Assembly: GCA_001598975.1 (NCBI GenBank)
Contig: BBXU01001127.1
Location: 1 to 20,448, forward strand
DNA: 20,448 nucleotides
Reading direction: 5' to 3'
From: Parachlorella kessleri
Lineage: Eukaryota; Chlorophyta; Trebouxiophyceae; Chlorellales; Chlorellaceae
Below the pieces are notes generated by a model that was given only the letters and a program-made list of their open reading frames with translations, ran no database searches and was not told where the DNA came from. This document shows, piece by piece, positions 10,601 to 18,400 of this stretch (positions within the stretch are counted from its first letter, which is position 1; each line of letters begins with the position of its first letter). A program made the position numbers and the translations under genes.

Positions 10601-13600
10601 TTCCAGGGCCTGCAAGCAGCGCTGGTAGAACTGGGCCGCTTCAGAAGCCGCTCCTTTGGCCTCTTCAAGCTGGCCCCTGGCCCACCAATACCGCACCGCC
10701 ATGCCCGCTGTGGTTGCTTCTCCATTTGCCACCCCTGCTGATTGCGGGCTACTTTCCTCCGCCACTGCATCTGCTATTGCTACATCCAAGGGTGCCCTGC
10801 TGTCCGCTGGTCCTGCTAAATCTGCTGGTAAGGCCTCCAGAACGGCAGGCGCAGCGACGGTCCCAAGCATTTGCTCCGGCAGTTGCAGCGCGTCCCCTGC
10901 CCCATCCAGAGCTGCTGCGACAGTGGCAGCCATGTGCCTCAACAGCCACTGCTCTGCCTGCTGCCGCAGCTGGGCTGGGGAGGTGCTACGCGCCACCTTG
11001 CTGCTTCTGCCCCTGCCAGAGTCTTTTCTTTCCAGGGCAAGCCTGCCTGCCTGGCCTCTGCTAGGGTTGCCTGCTGCTGCCTCGCTGCCAGCCCCACGAG
11101 AGCTTGCCAAGGGTGCTGCAACAACCAGAGCGGCAGCAGCTTCGCTGATGCACAGTTCAGCCAGCACTAGGCAGCATTCTGCTGGAAGGATGGAAGACTG
11201 CCCATCCAAATAGACTTGGTCCGCTGCCTTCAGCAGAAGCCCCCGCTCAGAGGCCGACAGTGCTGCAAGAGCTTCCGTGCTGCCTCCAAGCTGCCGTACT
11301 AGGCCTAAAAGGAGTTGGGAGGGATGCAGGCCTGCCTCTGGGAGAGACCTAATGTAGGCACGGACATGCGCCGCTGATGCAGCTCCTGTTGGCACTGCTG
11401 GTGCTGCTGCTGCCAGCGTTTGCAGCTGTGCCTGCTGCGGCTCAGCGCTAACTGCTGCCTCTGCTAAGCCACTGCCTCCAGAGGCTGATGCCTCTGCTCC
11501 CTCACCTGCTGCCTCCTTCTTCCCCCCTCCCTCTCCTTGACCGCCGGGCAGTACCCCTTCGTCACTGGCCTCTGCAGGGCAGCCAGCGCCCTCCTGCAAC
11601 GTATGCTGCCGCTGCCCTTCAAGGATGGGGTCCAACAGTCCCAGGAGATCCAGCAATGAGAGCAGGCTGCCTTGGGCTGAAGCCATGGGCGCGCCTGGCT
11701 CCTGCTCTGCCTGCTGGCCTCTCCTGCTCCTCCGCTTCCTGCCGCTCCTGCAATAAAAGTAACAGCACTGCACTGCTTTTTGGGCTGTTGGTTGGCAACG
11801 CTATCTGAAAAGCTAGCAAGGCCTCAACCTTGATATCCGTGCCTATTCAAGATGCATGATGGTTCGAAAGACAAAGAGATGATATTTTGGTAGTGACAGC
11901 AGCCAGTTGTGGGCCAGTTGTGGATTATGCCCAACCTACTCCACATGTGCTTGGAGTCGTAACTTATATATAAACCACGCACCTGGAAATACTGCCATTC
12001 CTAGTGCCCAATCCAGTTACTGGCATACCCTGTTCCCTTCGGACTGCCGCTGCAGGAGTCTCCCCTGCTGCTGCTGCTGCTGCGTACAAGCCACCCTCGC
12101 CGCCAGCGGCAGGATGGCCTGGCTGGGGGGTAGGCACGACATTTCCAGGCTCGGAGTGCATTTCTATGGTGCCAAGGACAGCAGGAACAGGCTGTATGAG
12201 GAGCTCCACTGCAACATGCTCTTCTTCTCCTAAGGGTTGCTCAGTGACCTGCTGCACTTCTGTTGCCGGCAGTGGGGTTGCCGTCCCTGTCTCTGCTGCT
12301 GCTTGAGCTATTGCAGGTTCAACTGCTGCCAACGGTGGTGACGGCCCTCCTTTGTCTGGCTGCACGGCGCTGAGCAACTTTTGCCTCTTCCCTGGAGTGA
12401 GCTGCAGCCGCACAACCTCCTCTACAATGACAGCACTGCTGCCTACTCCTGCCAGCTGCTCTGCTGAATCAATCAAAGCACCCGCCACTGCCGCTGCTGC
12501 TATTGCAGCGCCGGCAGTAACAGCGGCCTTTCCGGCACCAGGTCTTCCTTCAGCAGGCAGCCTGAGCTGCACTCGTAAGGGCCTGGGCTGCTTGTCGGAG
12601 CACAAAAACGCGATGCTGTTGAGCAGGGCAGGCCAGGAAGGCTCTGTGACCTTGACTGACTTTGGCCACGTAGCCATCTCTGGCGCAGTGAGAGGCTCAG
12701 CCAGAGCTGTGGAAAGCGGCTGAAGGTGCAGCAGGCCCGCTGTGGCGGCCGGCAATGCCTGGGCCGTCCCACCTTGCTGCTTAACAGCCCCAGCAGCTGC
12801 TCCTCTGGCAGAGGCGGCCCCATCGGCGGCGCCAACATGGCGCAGAAGCAGCTGCAGCTTAGCGCGCATAGTGGGGTGCGAGGGACTGTATTGCAGGCCG
12901 CGTTCAAAGGCATGCCGTGCTAGCGCCCAAGAACCGGCTTCTGATGCCTGCAGGCAGACCGAAAGTACGAGGCACTTACAACGCAGTTGATAAAAAAGGC
13001 AAGTGACCTCCGGCCGCTGCAAGCCAAGCTAGAGGAGAGCAGCCTGTGCACTGTACAGAAGCAAGTCCACCTGCGTCTCGGCAACAGACGCTCTCACCAA
13101 GGTGCCAAGGCGGTTCCACAGCACAACATCGGTCCCGTCCAGCTCGCAGGCCGATACATAGCACTCCAGGGCCGCTGCAGCACTGCCGCCGGCCTCCGCC
13201 AGTAAGCCGCCCAGGTTCTTCAGTGATAAGAACCTGATGCGCTGCATCTGCTGTGATGTGGGTGCCTGGACCAGCGGGTCATCCAGGACCGCCCGAAAGC
13301 AGGCCTGCGATATATTGAGCAAAAATATCACATATTGTTTGTTTGGCGCACTCGATGGCAGAGTACTCACAACAACAAAGAAGCTTTCGCACAGGCTAGA
13401 AACACTTGTTTCAGGCTCAGTACCCCAACTAAACCCAGGCTAGACGCACCTTGGCATCCTCCGCGTCCTTTTTCTGCACGCTGCGCAGTGCCCTCTCATA
13501 TAAACCGATCACATTGGACTCCCGTGATTCCTGGGTGGCTTGCTGCTCCGCTGTGTCGGCCTGATGGCTTTCATTCACGGCAACAAATGACTGCACCCGC

Positions 13601-13605
13601 ACCAT
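286..13605 (-). CDS. Hir3/CABIN1-like subunit of the HIRA histone chaperone complex, multi-exon
   Basis: This is a homologue of human CABIN1, yeast Hir3 and the plant TPR protein of the same family. That family forms the scaffold of the nuclear HIRA complex, which deposits histone H3.3 independently of replication. The ATG at 13605 opens with MVRVQSF followed by ALYxxAL-like LYERALRSVQ, matching the family N-terminus in position and character. Exons joined in phase: 13605-13450, 13304-13098, 12947-11983, 11747-10594, 10337-9942, 9715-9420, 9199-8968, 8747-8572, 8365-8251, 8063-7483, 7273-7115, 6870-6686, 6463-5723, 5488-5277, 5056-4895, 4699-4436, 4214-4054, 3907-3747. Then follow a problematic exon near 3712-3557, 3556-3470, 3259-1735 and, less surely, 1655-1483 and 1375-286. 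The product would be about 3100 residues, against about 2200 in human CABIN1. The excess is low-complexity sequence. The family call is strong; the 3' end is not. Confidence 0.82.
1082..1102 (-). repeat. (CAG)7-type trinucleotide tract read as poly-Ala
   Basis: Seven GCT units on the plus strand. On the minus coding strand the frame of exon 1375-286 reads them as Ala, giving a run of alanines just after SQRGTATGG. Confidence 0.85.
1656..1734 (-). other. Candidate GC-AG intron in Hir3
   Basis: The donor is CAG|GCAAGC at 1734, close to the usual GC-donor consensus AG|GCAAGT. Removing 1734-1656, with acceptor TGAAAAG, preserves phase 0 and skips the in-frame TAA at 1728-1726. The acceptor lacks a pyrimidine tract. 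An alternative phase-0 acceptor, CTGAAG, lies about 36 bases closer to the donor. The intron is therefore plausible but unproven. Confidence 0.35.
1726..3259 (-). other. Hir3 exon 21: long Gln/Pro/Ala-rich segment
   Basis: The exon starts after the acceptor TGCATCTGTAG at 3259 and joins exon 20 in phase 2 as RLRAKGAVQQQLP. It encodes about 508 residues up to the candidate GC donor at 1734, or ends at an in-frame TAA at 1728-1726. The first 60 residues are helical (LELIFQQALAALRQSTSRLHEA). The bulk is Gln-rich, with LQQQLALALLQQQMALQVQAQMQLQRQQ as its core, then Pro/Ala-rich. It closes with the helix SELVDRAVELLRAGKELHRL. Such composition is common in transcription and chromatin proteins, but no defined domain is visible. 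Confidence 0.7.
3470..4699 (-). other. Hir3 exons 16-20: downstream conserved segment, with an unresolved exon 19
   Basis: Exon 16 (4699-4436) encodes FSDVRQLASGQLVLCMLRSM. Exon 17 (4214-4054) encodes ELQDVLQQMEGRDMEALLE. Exon 18 (3907-3747) encodes a hydrophilic stretch ending SSNDLFR at donor GTGAGG. A short exon at 3556-3470 encodes YAELYVLLLGRQNKLEQLLE and leaves at the clear donor GTGGGT in phase 2. Between exons 18 and 20 the only acceptor found (GCTGGCAG, exon start 3712) implies a 34-base intron. The resulting frame then meets an in-frame TGA near 3587. Coding-like sequence continues there in another frame, so this exon is not resolved. Confidence 0.65.
4895..7273 (-). other. Hir3 exons 11-15: second TPR block, most diagnostic part of the family
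   Basis: Exon 11 (7273-7115) encodes KYDLLYNPTSFVAWEQLA, the strongest family signature in the gene (LLYNP followed by W.xL). Exon 12 (6870-6686) follows with a short helical hairpin. Exon 13 (6463-5723) encodes FRALQQASALRPDDWELV, a classic TPR, then VDAVYALHAARLKLLLTL, corresponding to the MHASRLKLL segment of CABIN1. A Gln/Glu-rich insertion follows, then MRWCLQRDRLFHRAAYR. Exon 14 (5488-5277) continues YR into LAEGRLALEG and ends in a basic stretch, PKRRKGTRGRK, a possible nuclear signal. Exon 15 (5056-4895) encodes VRKYLRRYLQLLAEEG, again a family hallmark. Confidence 0.85.
7483..10337 (-). other. Hir3 exons 5-10: conserved helical middle region
   Basis: Exons 10337-9942, 9715-9420, 9199-8968, 8747-8572, 8365-8251 and 8063-7483 join in consistent phases (1, 0, 1, 0, 1, 0). 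The reading runs through LRSKLEVLRMHDIVAEADLL, SYRSQLFQRDGGG, WEWLLLRRAQRRLLGLIEG, HLREAHDALVEQYGKD, an acidic Glu-rich stretch, then CLHWLYGIDL. That last segment matches the CLYGLNL/CLYGFDL signature I recall from plant and animal members. Exon 9 gives VEVWPLVSEYLLEMDGKEL. Exon 10 has a long Ala/Glu/Gln-rich insertion before YRQVRSSLYRLLALQHSDLE. Donors are all GT (GTGGGC, GTGAGC, GTGAGT). Confidence 0.8.
10594..11747 (-). other. Hir3 exon 4: Ala-rich insertion with a basic, possible nuclear-localisation patch
   Basis: The exon enters after the acceptor TTTTATTGCAG in phase 2 and leaves at the perfect donor GTAAGT in phase 1. It encodes about 384 residues. It begins with SGRKRRSRRGQQ, a dense basic cluster compatible with a nuclear localisation signal. 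Next come a Leu-rich stretch, LLSLLDLLGLLDPIL, and a long Ala/Gly/Ser-rich region with scattered helices. It ends with VRYWWARGQLEEAKG and FYQRCLQALEDWG, which looks like a TPR helix pair. Human CABIN1 has a much shorter segment here, so most of this exon is an algal expansion. No enzymatic motif is visible. Confidence 0.7.
11983..13605 (-). other. Hir3 exons 1-3: N-terminal TPR repeats, then an Ala/Pro-rich linker
   Basis: Exon 1 (13605-13450) ends at the donor GTGCGT. Exon 2 (13304-13098) carries the helical repeat with RIRFLSLKNLGGLLAEAG and ALECYVSACELDGTDVVLW. Exon 3 (12947-11983) continues with ALARHAFERGLQYSPSHP, a typical TPR helix pair that aligns with the LARHAFEEGL segment of CABIN1. 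The TPR part ends about 45 residues into exon 3. The remaining roughly 275 residues are Ala/Pro/Glu-rich with one short basic patch, TPGKRQKLL. Splice phases are 0, 0 and 2. All acceptors end in CAG. Confidence 0.85.
12065..12082 (-). repeat. (CAG)6 trinucleotide tract read as poly-Ala
   Basis: Six CTG units on the plus strand, within Hir3 exon 3. The Hir3 frame reads the complementary CAG series as GCA, giving the Ala run after GGLY. A similar shorter tract, five CTG units at 7614-7628 in Hir3 exon 10, is also read as Ala. Confidence 0.85.
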
Positions 13606-14288
13606 TATGAGGTGACGAAGCTACTTGCTAGATCTACATTGATGCCTCCCCAAAAGCTCTCAGAATGAAGCGCATGCAGGCTTCAGGTGCACCTCAAGTG
13701 TTTGGGGCCTGCCATGCCAGGGTGGCATGCTGGGCTGTCATGGATTCAAACCCATAGGCGTGCATGCATGTCGAAGTCTCAACGATGAGTTGTGAAATCA
13801 ATACGTACGATTCTGCATTGGCTGATTAGGCATGTAACCACTACTGCTGCCCTGGTGGGACTATGCACGAGCCTTGGCAAGGTCCTAGGTTGAGCAGTTT
13901 CGGATTATACCCAACATCCAGCCCTGCTTCTCGGCTGCCGTCACGCCTGTGGGTTGCACAAGTAGGACCAGAGCTTCACTACAATTCCCTACAAAATTAC
14001 TAACCTACCACTGATACTCCTGCGCAGCATGCTTGTTATCCAGGCACTACCTACCTAGACTTCGAAGCTCTCACCTCAACCAATGTGTCAAACTTGGCAG
14101 CAAAGAGGTGGCAGCCCGAACCCACTCCTAAAGCAACTGCAAATTTTGCACGCATGCAGGCCATCAATGCTGTGGTCAAAGTCACCTGCTGCACTAGTGC
14201 CACCTGCTACGTTGTCCTAAAGGTCCCAAGGTGTGGCCGAGGAAGGTTGAGTGCTCTCCTACGGCTGCTGTAATGACATGAGTGCATG
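13606..14288. other. Intergenic spacer between RTEL1 3' end and Hir3 start
   Basis: These 683 bases must hold the RTEL1 3' untranslated region and the Hir3 promoter and 5' leader, since both genes read leftwards. No coding exon with splice support is visible. No minus-strand TGTAA or AATAAA polyadenylation signal is present. Two small inverted repeats lie about 80 to 120 bases upstream of the Hir3 ATG and are listed separately. I see no convincing TATA box. Confidence 0.6.
13681..13729. repeat. Two adjacent short inverted repeats upstream of the Hir3 ATG
   Basis: The first is a perfect 10-base palindrome, AGGTGCACCT, at 13685-13694, flanked by CTT and AAG so that an imperfect 18-base dyad forms. 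The second has 7-base arms, CATGCCA and TGGCATG, around GGG at 13713-13729. They could be factor-binding dyads or chance structures. Confidence 0.35.
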
Positions 14289-15402
14289 CTACTGAAAATA
14301 CATTTTCGACAGCTGCGACTTGCGGACGTGCTTCTTGCAGGCCGGGTGGGCGCACTTCATGAGCGCAATGGCCTTCAGCCAGCAGGGGTAGCAGGCCTGG
14401 TGGCCACACACTGCCTGATGGGGTGCTTCCATGGGAGCCTTACCACAGGCAGCGCACTCTGCGACTGTTGTTATGGGCAGACCGCCGGCAGTGCTTGCAG
14501 GAGCGGGCACTGCATTGCCGCCAGCAACACTGCTGCCTTTGCTGCCACGCTGCAGCCCTGTGTGCGTCAGGAGACTGGCTGCTGGGCCTGCTGCTGCAGC
14601 TGCTGCCCTGAGCCCTGCCACAGCAACAGCATTTGCACCAGTGACCTTCCTAGGCAGGCTACTGCCGACAGTAGTAGCTGCTCTAGCAGGTGGGGCATTG
14701 CCAGGTGCCGACCCCTGCTGCTGCAGCTGCTGCCGGCCAGCGCCACCGCTGCCGCCCAGCTGCTGCCGCGGATGCATACTCCCTCCTGCCACCAGGCTAT
14801 CATGTTGCATGGGATTGCCAAGTGTACTGCCGGCCAGCTTTACGTGAGCTTGCTGTAGCCGCTGTACCTCCTGCTGCTGCTGCCTAAGCTGCTGGCCAAC
14901 CTGCTGCTGCTGCTGCTGGTGTAGCCCTTGCCCTGGCTTCCCAAACAGCTGGGCGGCGGCTTGTCCATGCCTGGCCATGCCTAGCTGCTGCGCTTGCTGC
15001 GGGTGGCAAGGGAGCAACCCCTGCCGGCTTTGCAGCGCTTGGTGCTGCATTACAGGTGCTGGCCTGGAGCCCTGCCCATGCTGCTGCTGCTGCTTGTGCT
15101 GGGCATGGGGTTGAAGTAACCGCTGCCCATTCTGCTGCTGCTGCTGCTGCTGCCGTTGCGGTGGGACGTTGCCTCCACACGATCTCTGCTGGCCAACTGC
15201 AACAGCCTGCTGCCGCGCATGGTGGGCTGTTATGGCCACAGAGGGCCCCGCTGCTGCCGTTGACGCTGGCCCTGTGATGTTTGTGGCGGCCTGACGGCTG
15301 AAGGAGTCCCTACTGGCAGCCGTTTGGGGCTCATTTGCTGCTGCTGGTGGCAGGGATGGCTGGAGAGGCTCCTTGTGTGCTGCTGCTGCTCTCACCAACG
15401 GC
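14289..15402 (-). other. RTEL1: RTEL1 last exon: Gln-rich region and C-terminal RING-like zinc domain
   Basis: The exon enters after acceptor CTTCTGGGTGCAG and ends at TAG 14291-14289. About 310 residues are Gln/Ala/Gly-rich, including an (CAG)7 poly-Gln. The last 56 residues form a zinc-binding motif: C-x2-C-x12-C-x-H-x2-C-x2-C-x9-C-x4-C, starting ECAACGKAP and containing [11 protein letters not shown]. This resembles a C3HC4 RING with a wider final cysteine pair. The long isoform of human RTEL1 also ends in a RING-type domain, which contacts the shelterin protein TRF2. Finding one here supports both the gene identity and the exon chain. Confidence 0.8.
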
Positions 15403-18400
15403 CTGCACCCAGAAGGAGGTATAGGTGGTAATCTGTCTTTCGAGGCCTCTGGTGTCAAGCATTGGAGAGAGAAGCACCGATTTCCTAAACCCAACCATCC
15501 CACACCTCAGATGCATATGCCCTTCGACTGCTCGCAGGATGTCAGTCTGTTGAACACCATGGGTCGCCCCTGGCATTACCAACGTGGCACCGTTGGCGTC
15601 AGCCTACCCGCTCACCCAACTCTCTCCGCAAAGGCTGCCTGTACGTCCTTCGGCAGGAACCTCGCCAACCCTGGCAGCAGGTGCGCCCTTTCGGGTGGCT
15701 GCAGCGTCTCTACCACTGCTGCCATCAGGCTCTCCCTGTCCCCGTCCTTTCTGTACCGCTTCAGGGCCGCCAGCACCGCCTGGTACCCCTCTAGAGGGAG
15801 CTGCTCCTTCAGCTGCCGCAGGTACAGCTTGATCAGCTCCTGGTGACTCTTCTGCTGGCCAGCAGGAGCGTTGCCGGTACCGCTCGCCCCGCTGCCGCCG
15901 CCAGGGTTCGGGGGCTGGCCGCTGTGCTGCGTGCCGTCACTGCTGCCATCGCTGGCGGCTGGCCCACCCGCCCTTGTGCTGCTTTCTATTTTCACCGTCC
16001 GCGCAGCGGACCCACTAGCAACCCCATGGGCACCTGCTTCTCCTGCTGGGGAACTGCTGCAGCGGCGCTGCTGCTGCTGCTGCTGCTGCGGTGGAGGCTG
16101 AGGTACCCGAGCTGCTGCCTGCTGCCCCTGCTCAGCTGCTGGGAGCAACGCGCCGCCCTCCGGCTGCTCTGCCTGCTGCCATTCCTGCGCTGGGTGCTGT
16201 GCCCGCTCAGCAAGCTGCTGCTGATGCCGTTGGACTAGGTGTGCAGGACCCACCATGGTTGGTGCATTGCTGGCTGGCTGCACGGAGGGGGCTCTGAGAG
16301 GAACCGGAGGTCGACTGGATGCTGGCCGCAGCAGGGCAACCGTGGGCAGCCCAGCCCTGCAAGCGACGCACTTGTGCGTGTTAACACCAGTGCTGCCTAT
16401 CTCAATGCAGCACGGGCAGCCACGAGTTGCGGAGCCAGGGAGTCCTGCGGTTATGACCTGCCAGGTAGCCTGTCATACAGCGGCTTGTACCGCTGTCGAG
16501 GCACGTCATGCAAGCAGATATGAAGCCCCGCAAGCCTCACTTTTCCCACGGCTTCAGCTGCTGGCTGGGTGCCTTATGGTGCTGTTGGGCTTGCTGGCCC
16601 TCCTGTGCTGAAGCTGCCAGGGCCGACAGCAAGTCGTCCACATCACTCCTGTGCTGAGCCTGCTGCGCTGTGCCGCCACCCGCTCCCGGCCTTCCCGCAA
16701 GGGCAGTCATCAGCCTGGGACCACCTGCAGGGTGGGTGACACAATATCTAGTATTACCGTAACTAACACTGATGTGAACCCAGCACATGCCAAGGCCAAG
16801 CCCAACCCCAGACATACCAGGCGGCAGAGCGACTGAAGATAAAGCTGAAGTCGAAAAGTGCGCCCCATTTGAGACTAGGGCTAATACTGCTGAGAGGCAG
16901 TAGGTTCCAGAACGGCAGTATGACAGGCCACAAAGGTTACAGTTGCACACCAACGAACAGATTGATGTCTGCAAACCAGCCCACCATCTCTTGAGGCAGG
17001 TGGCTGCTCCTCCTGGGAGCACCCCGCCGAGCCGTTGGCCGCAGCGCAGCCCAGCAGGTCTGTCAGGCCCACCACATCCATGGCCAGCGGCACAGCAGGC
17101 AAAGCGCGGGGGGCATGCGCTCCCCGGCCGCTGTCTGCAGCAGCAAGCAAGCAGAGCCGAGGAGTGGTTGCCCAGGTATCCCACCCACAGCTTCACTGGG
17201 AGGAGAGGATGGGAGGAGTCCAGCAGGCCATCCACGGGAAAGCCATTATCAAGGTGAAGCAATATACATCGATTTGAAGAACGATGGACACTCCCAGCAA
17301 CAACCCAAGCTCAGATGCCAGTGCATTGCTCTCATCGATGCTGTGTCGCTCACCTTTCCTGTCAATGGCATTGGAGAAGGGGCCCGCTGCCCCCGCTCCC
17401 CACTGGGGACCGGCAGCGTTGCGCACAGGTGCCTGGCCGCCATCAGACACCAGGCCCAGCCTGGCATTTTCTCCCTGCATCACAAGCCATGCAGAAGGGG
17501 GGTGGGCCTAAGGTGTGCAGTTGGATGGGATGTTCTACCCTGCTCCTGCACACGCTAAGACTCACCCCACAAATTGCAGCACACCATATGAGTTGAAAGC
17601 CCTGAAGTAAAGAGTCCAATGCCTGCGATGCTGTGTGAGAGCACAAAGCAAGCAAGCTGCCATTCCCTGTTTCATCATTCAGCCTCAACTCGCCTGCTTC
17701 TTGAAGAACTGTGTGAGCGAGGCAGCTGCGGATCCAAAGTTAGGGTGCACCACCGCGCTGTCCCGTAGCCATTTGGACAGCTGCTTGCGGATGCCCTGCA
17801 GGAACAGGGGTGGGGCGCAAGCTGTAGGGTCAGCATGCTGGGCTGCAGGGACGGGCAGATGCTGATACGTACCTGATGATGCGCTGATCCATCGCAACCG
17901 GACTACTCTCCATAGCCCTACCACCGGTCATGGCATCGATAGCGACCTTCTGTGGCCATCTATACTTGCTGCTAGAAACCGTCAGCTCACACCCGCAGCC
18001 CACCTCCCCCTTAAAACGCTCGTCGCAGAGGATGATAGCGCCGTAGTCCCGCCTGTGGCGGATGACGCGCCCCATCGCCTGGTTCACCGCCCGCATGGCC
18101 TGCTGGGAGTACCACTGCGAACCGGACAGCGCGCTGCACGCTGCGCCTGCTGCGCCGCCGCCATGCTGGCGCTTGTGGCCCAGGCGCCGCTGCTCGTCCA
18201 GGAGCTCCTGCTTGATGCACACCTGCAGTGCCGAGAAGGTGGGGTGGGCCTTGGGCAAAGACAATTGAGTGTCTACAGTCGTTGGTGTCACATCTGCATA
18301 TACACATGTGCTGGGCACAAGGGAGGTTCTGCCGAGGTTCTTGGGCCGCAGGTGATGTCATGAACTTGGGTGCACCTTTAATAGTCTGAAACATGCACAA

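Noticed and set aside
14289..14320. PIP box at the very C-terminus (SQLSKMYFQ)
   Set aside because: The spacing does not fit Q-x2-hydrophobic-x2-aromatic-aromatic; the residues belong to the end of the RING-like domain.
14286..14858. Plus-strand open frame of 190 codons rich in Cys
   Set aside because: It is the mirror of the RTEL1 RING and Gln-rich exon. Its cysteines arise from reversed GCA/GCT codons.
17685..17693. TGA right after [10 protein letters not shown] as the true end of RTEL1
   Set aside because: The next exons continue in phase after a GC-AG intron and lead to harmonin-like and RING-like domains characteristic of RTEL1, so termination here is unlikely as the main form.
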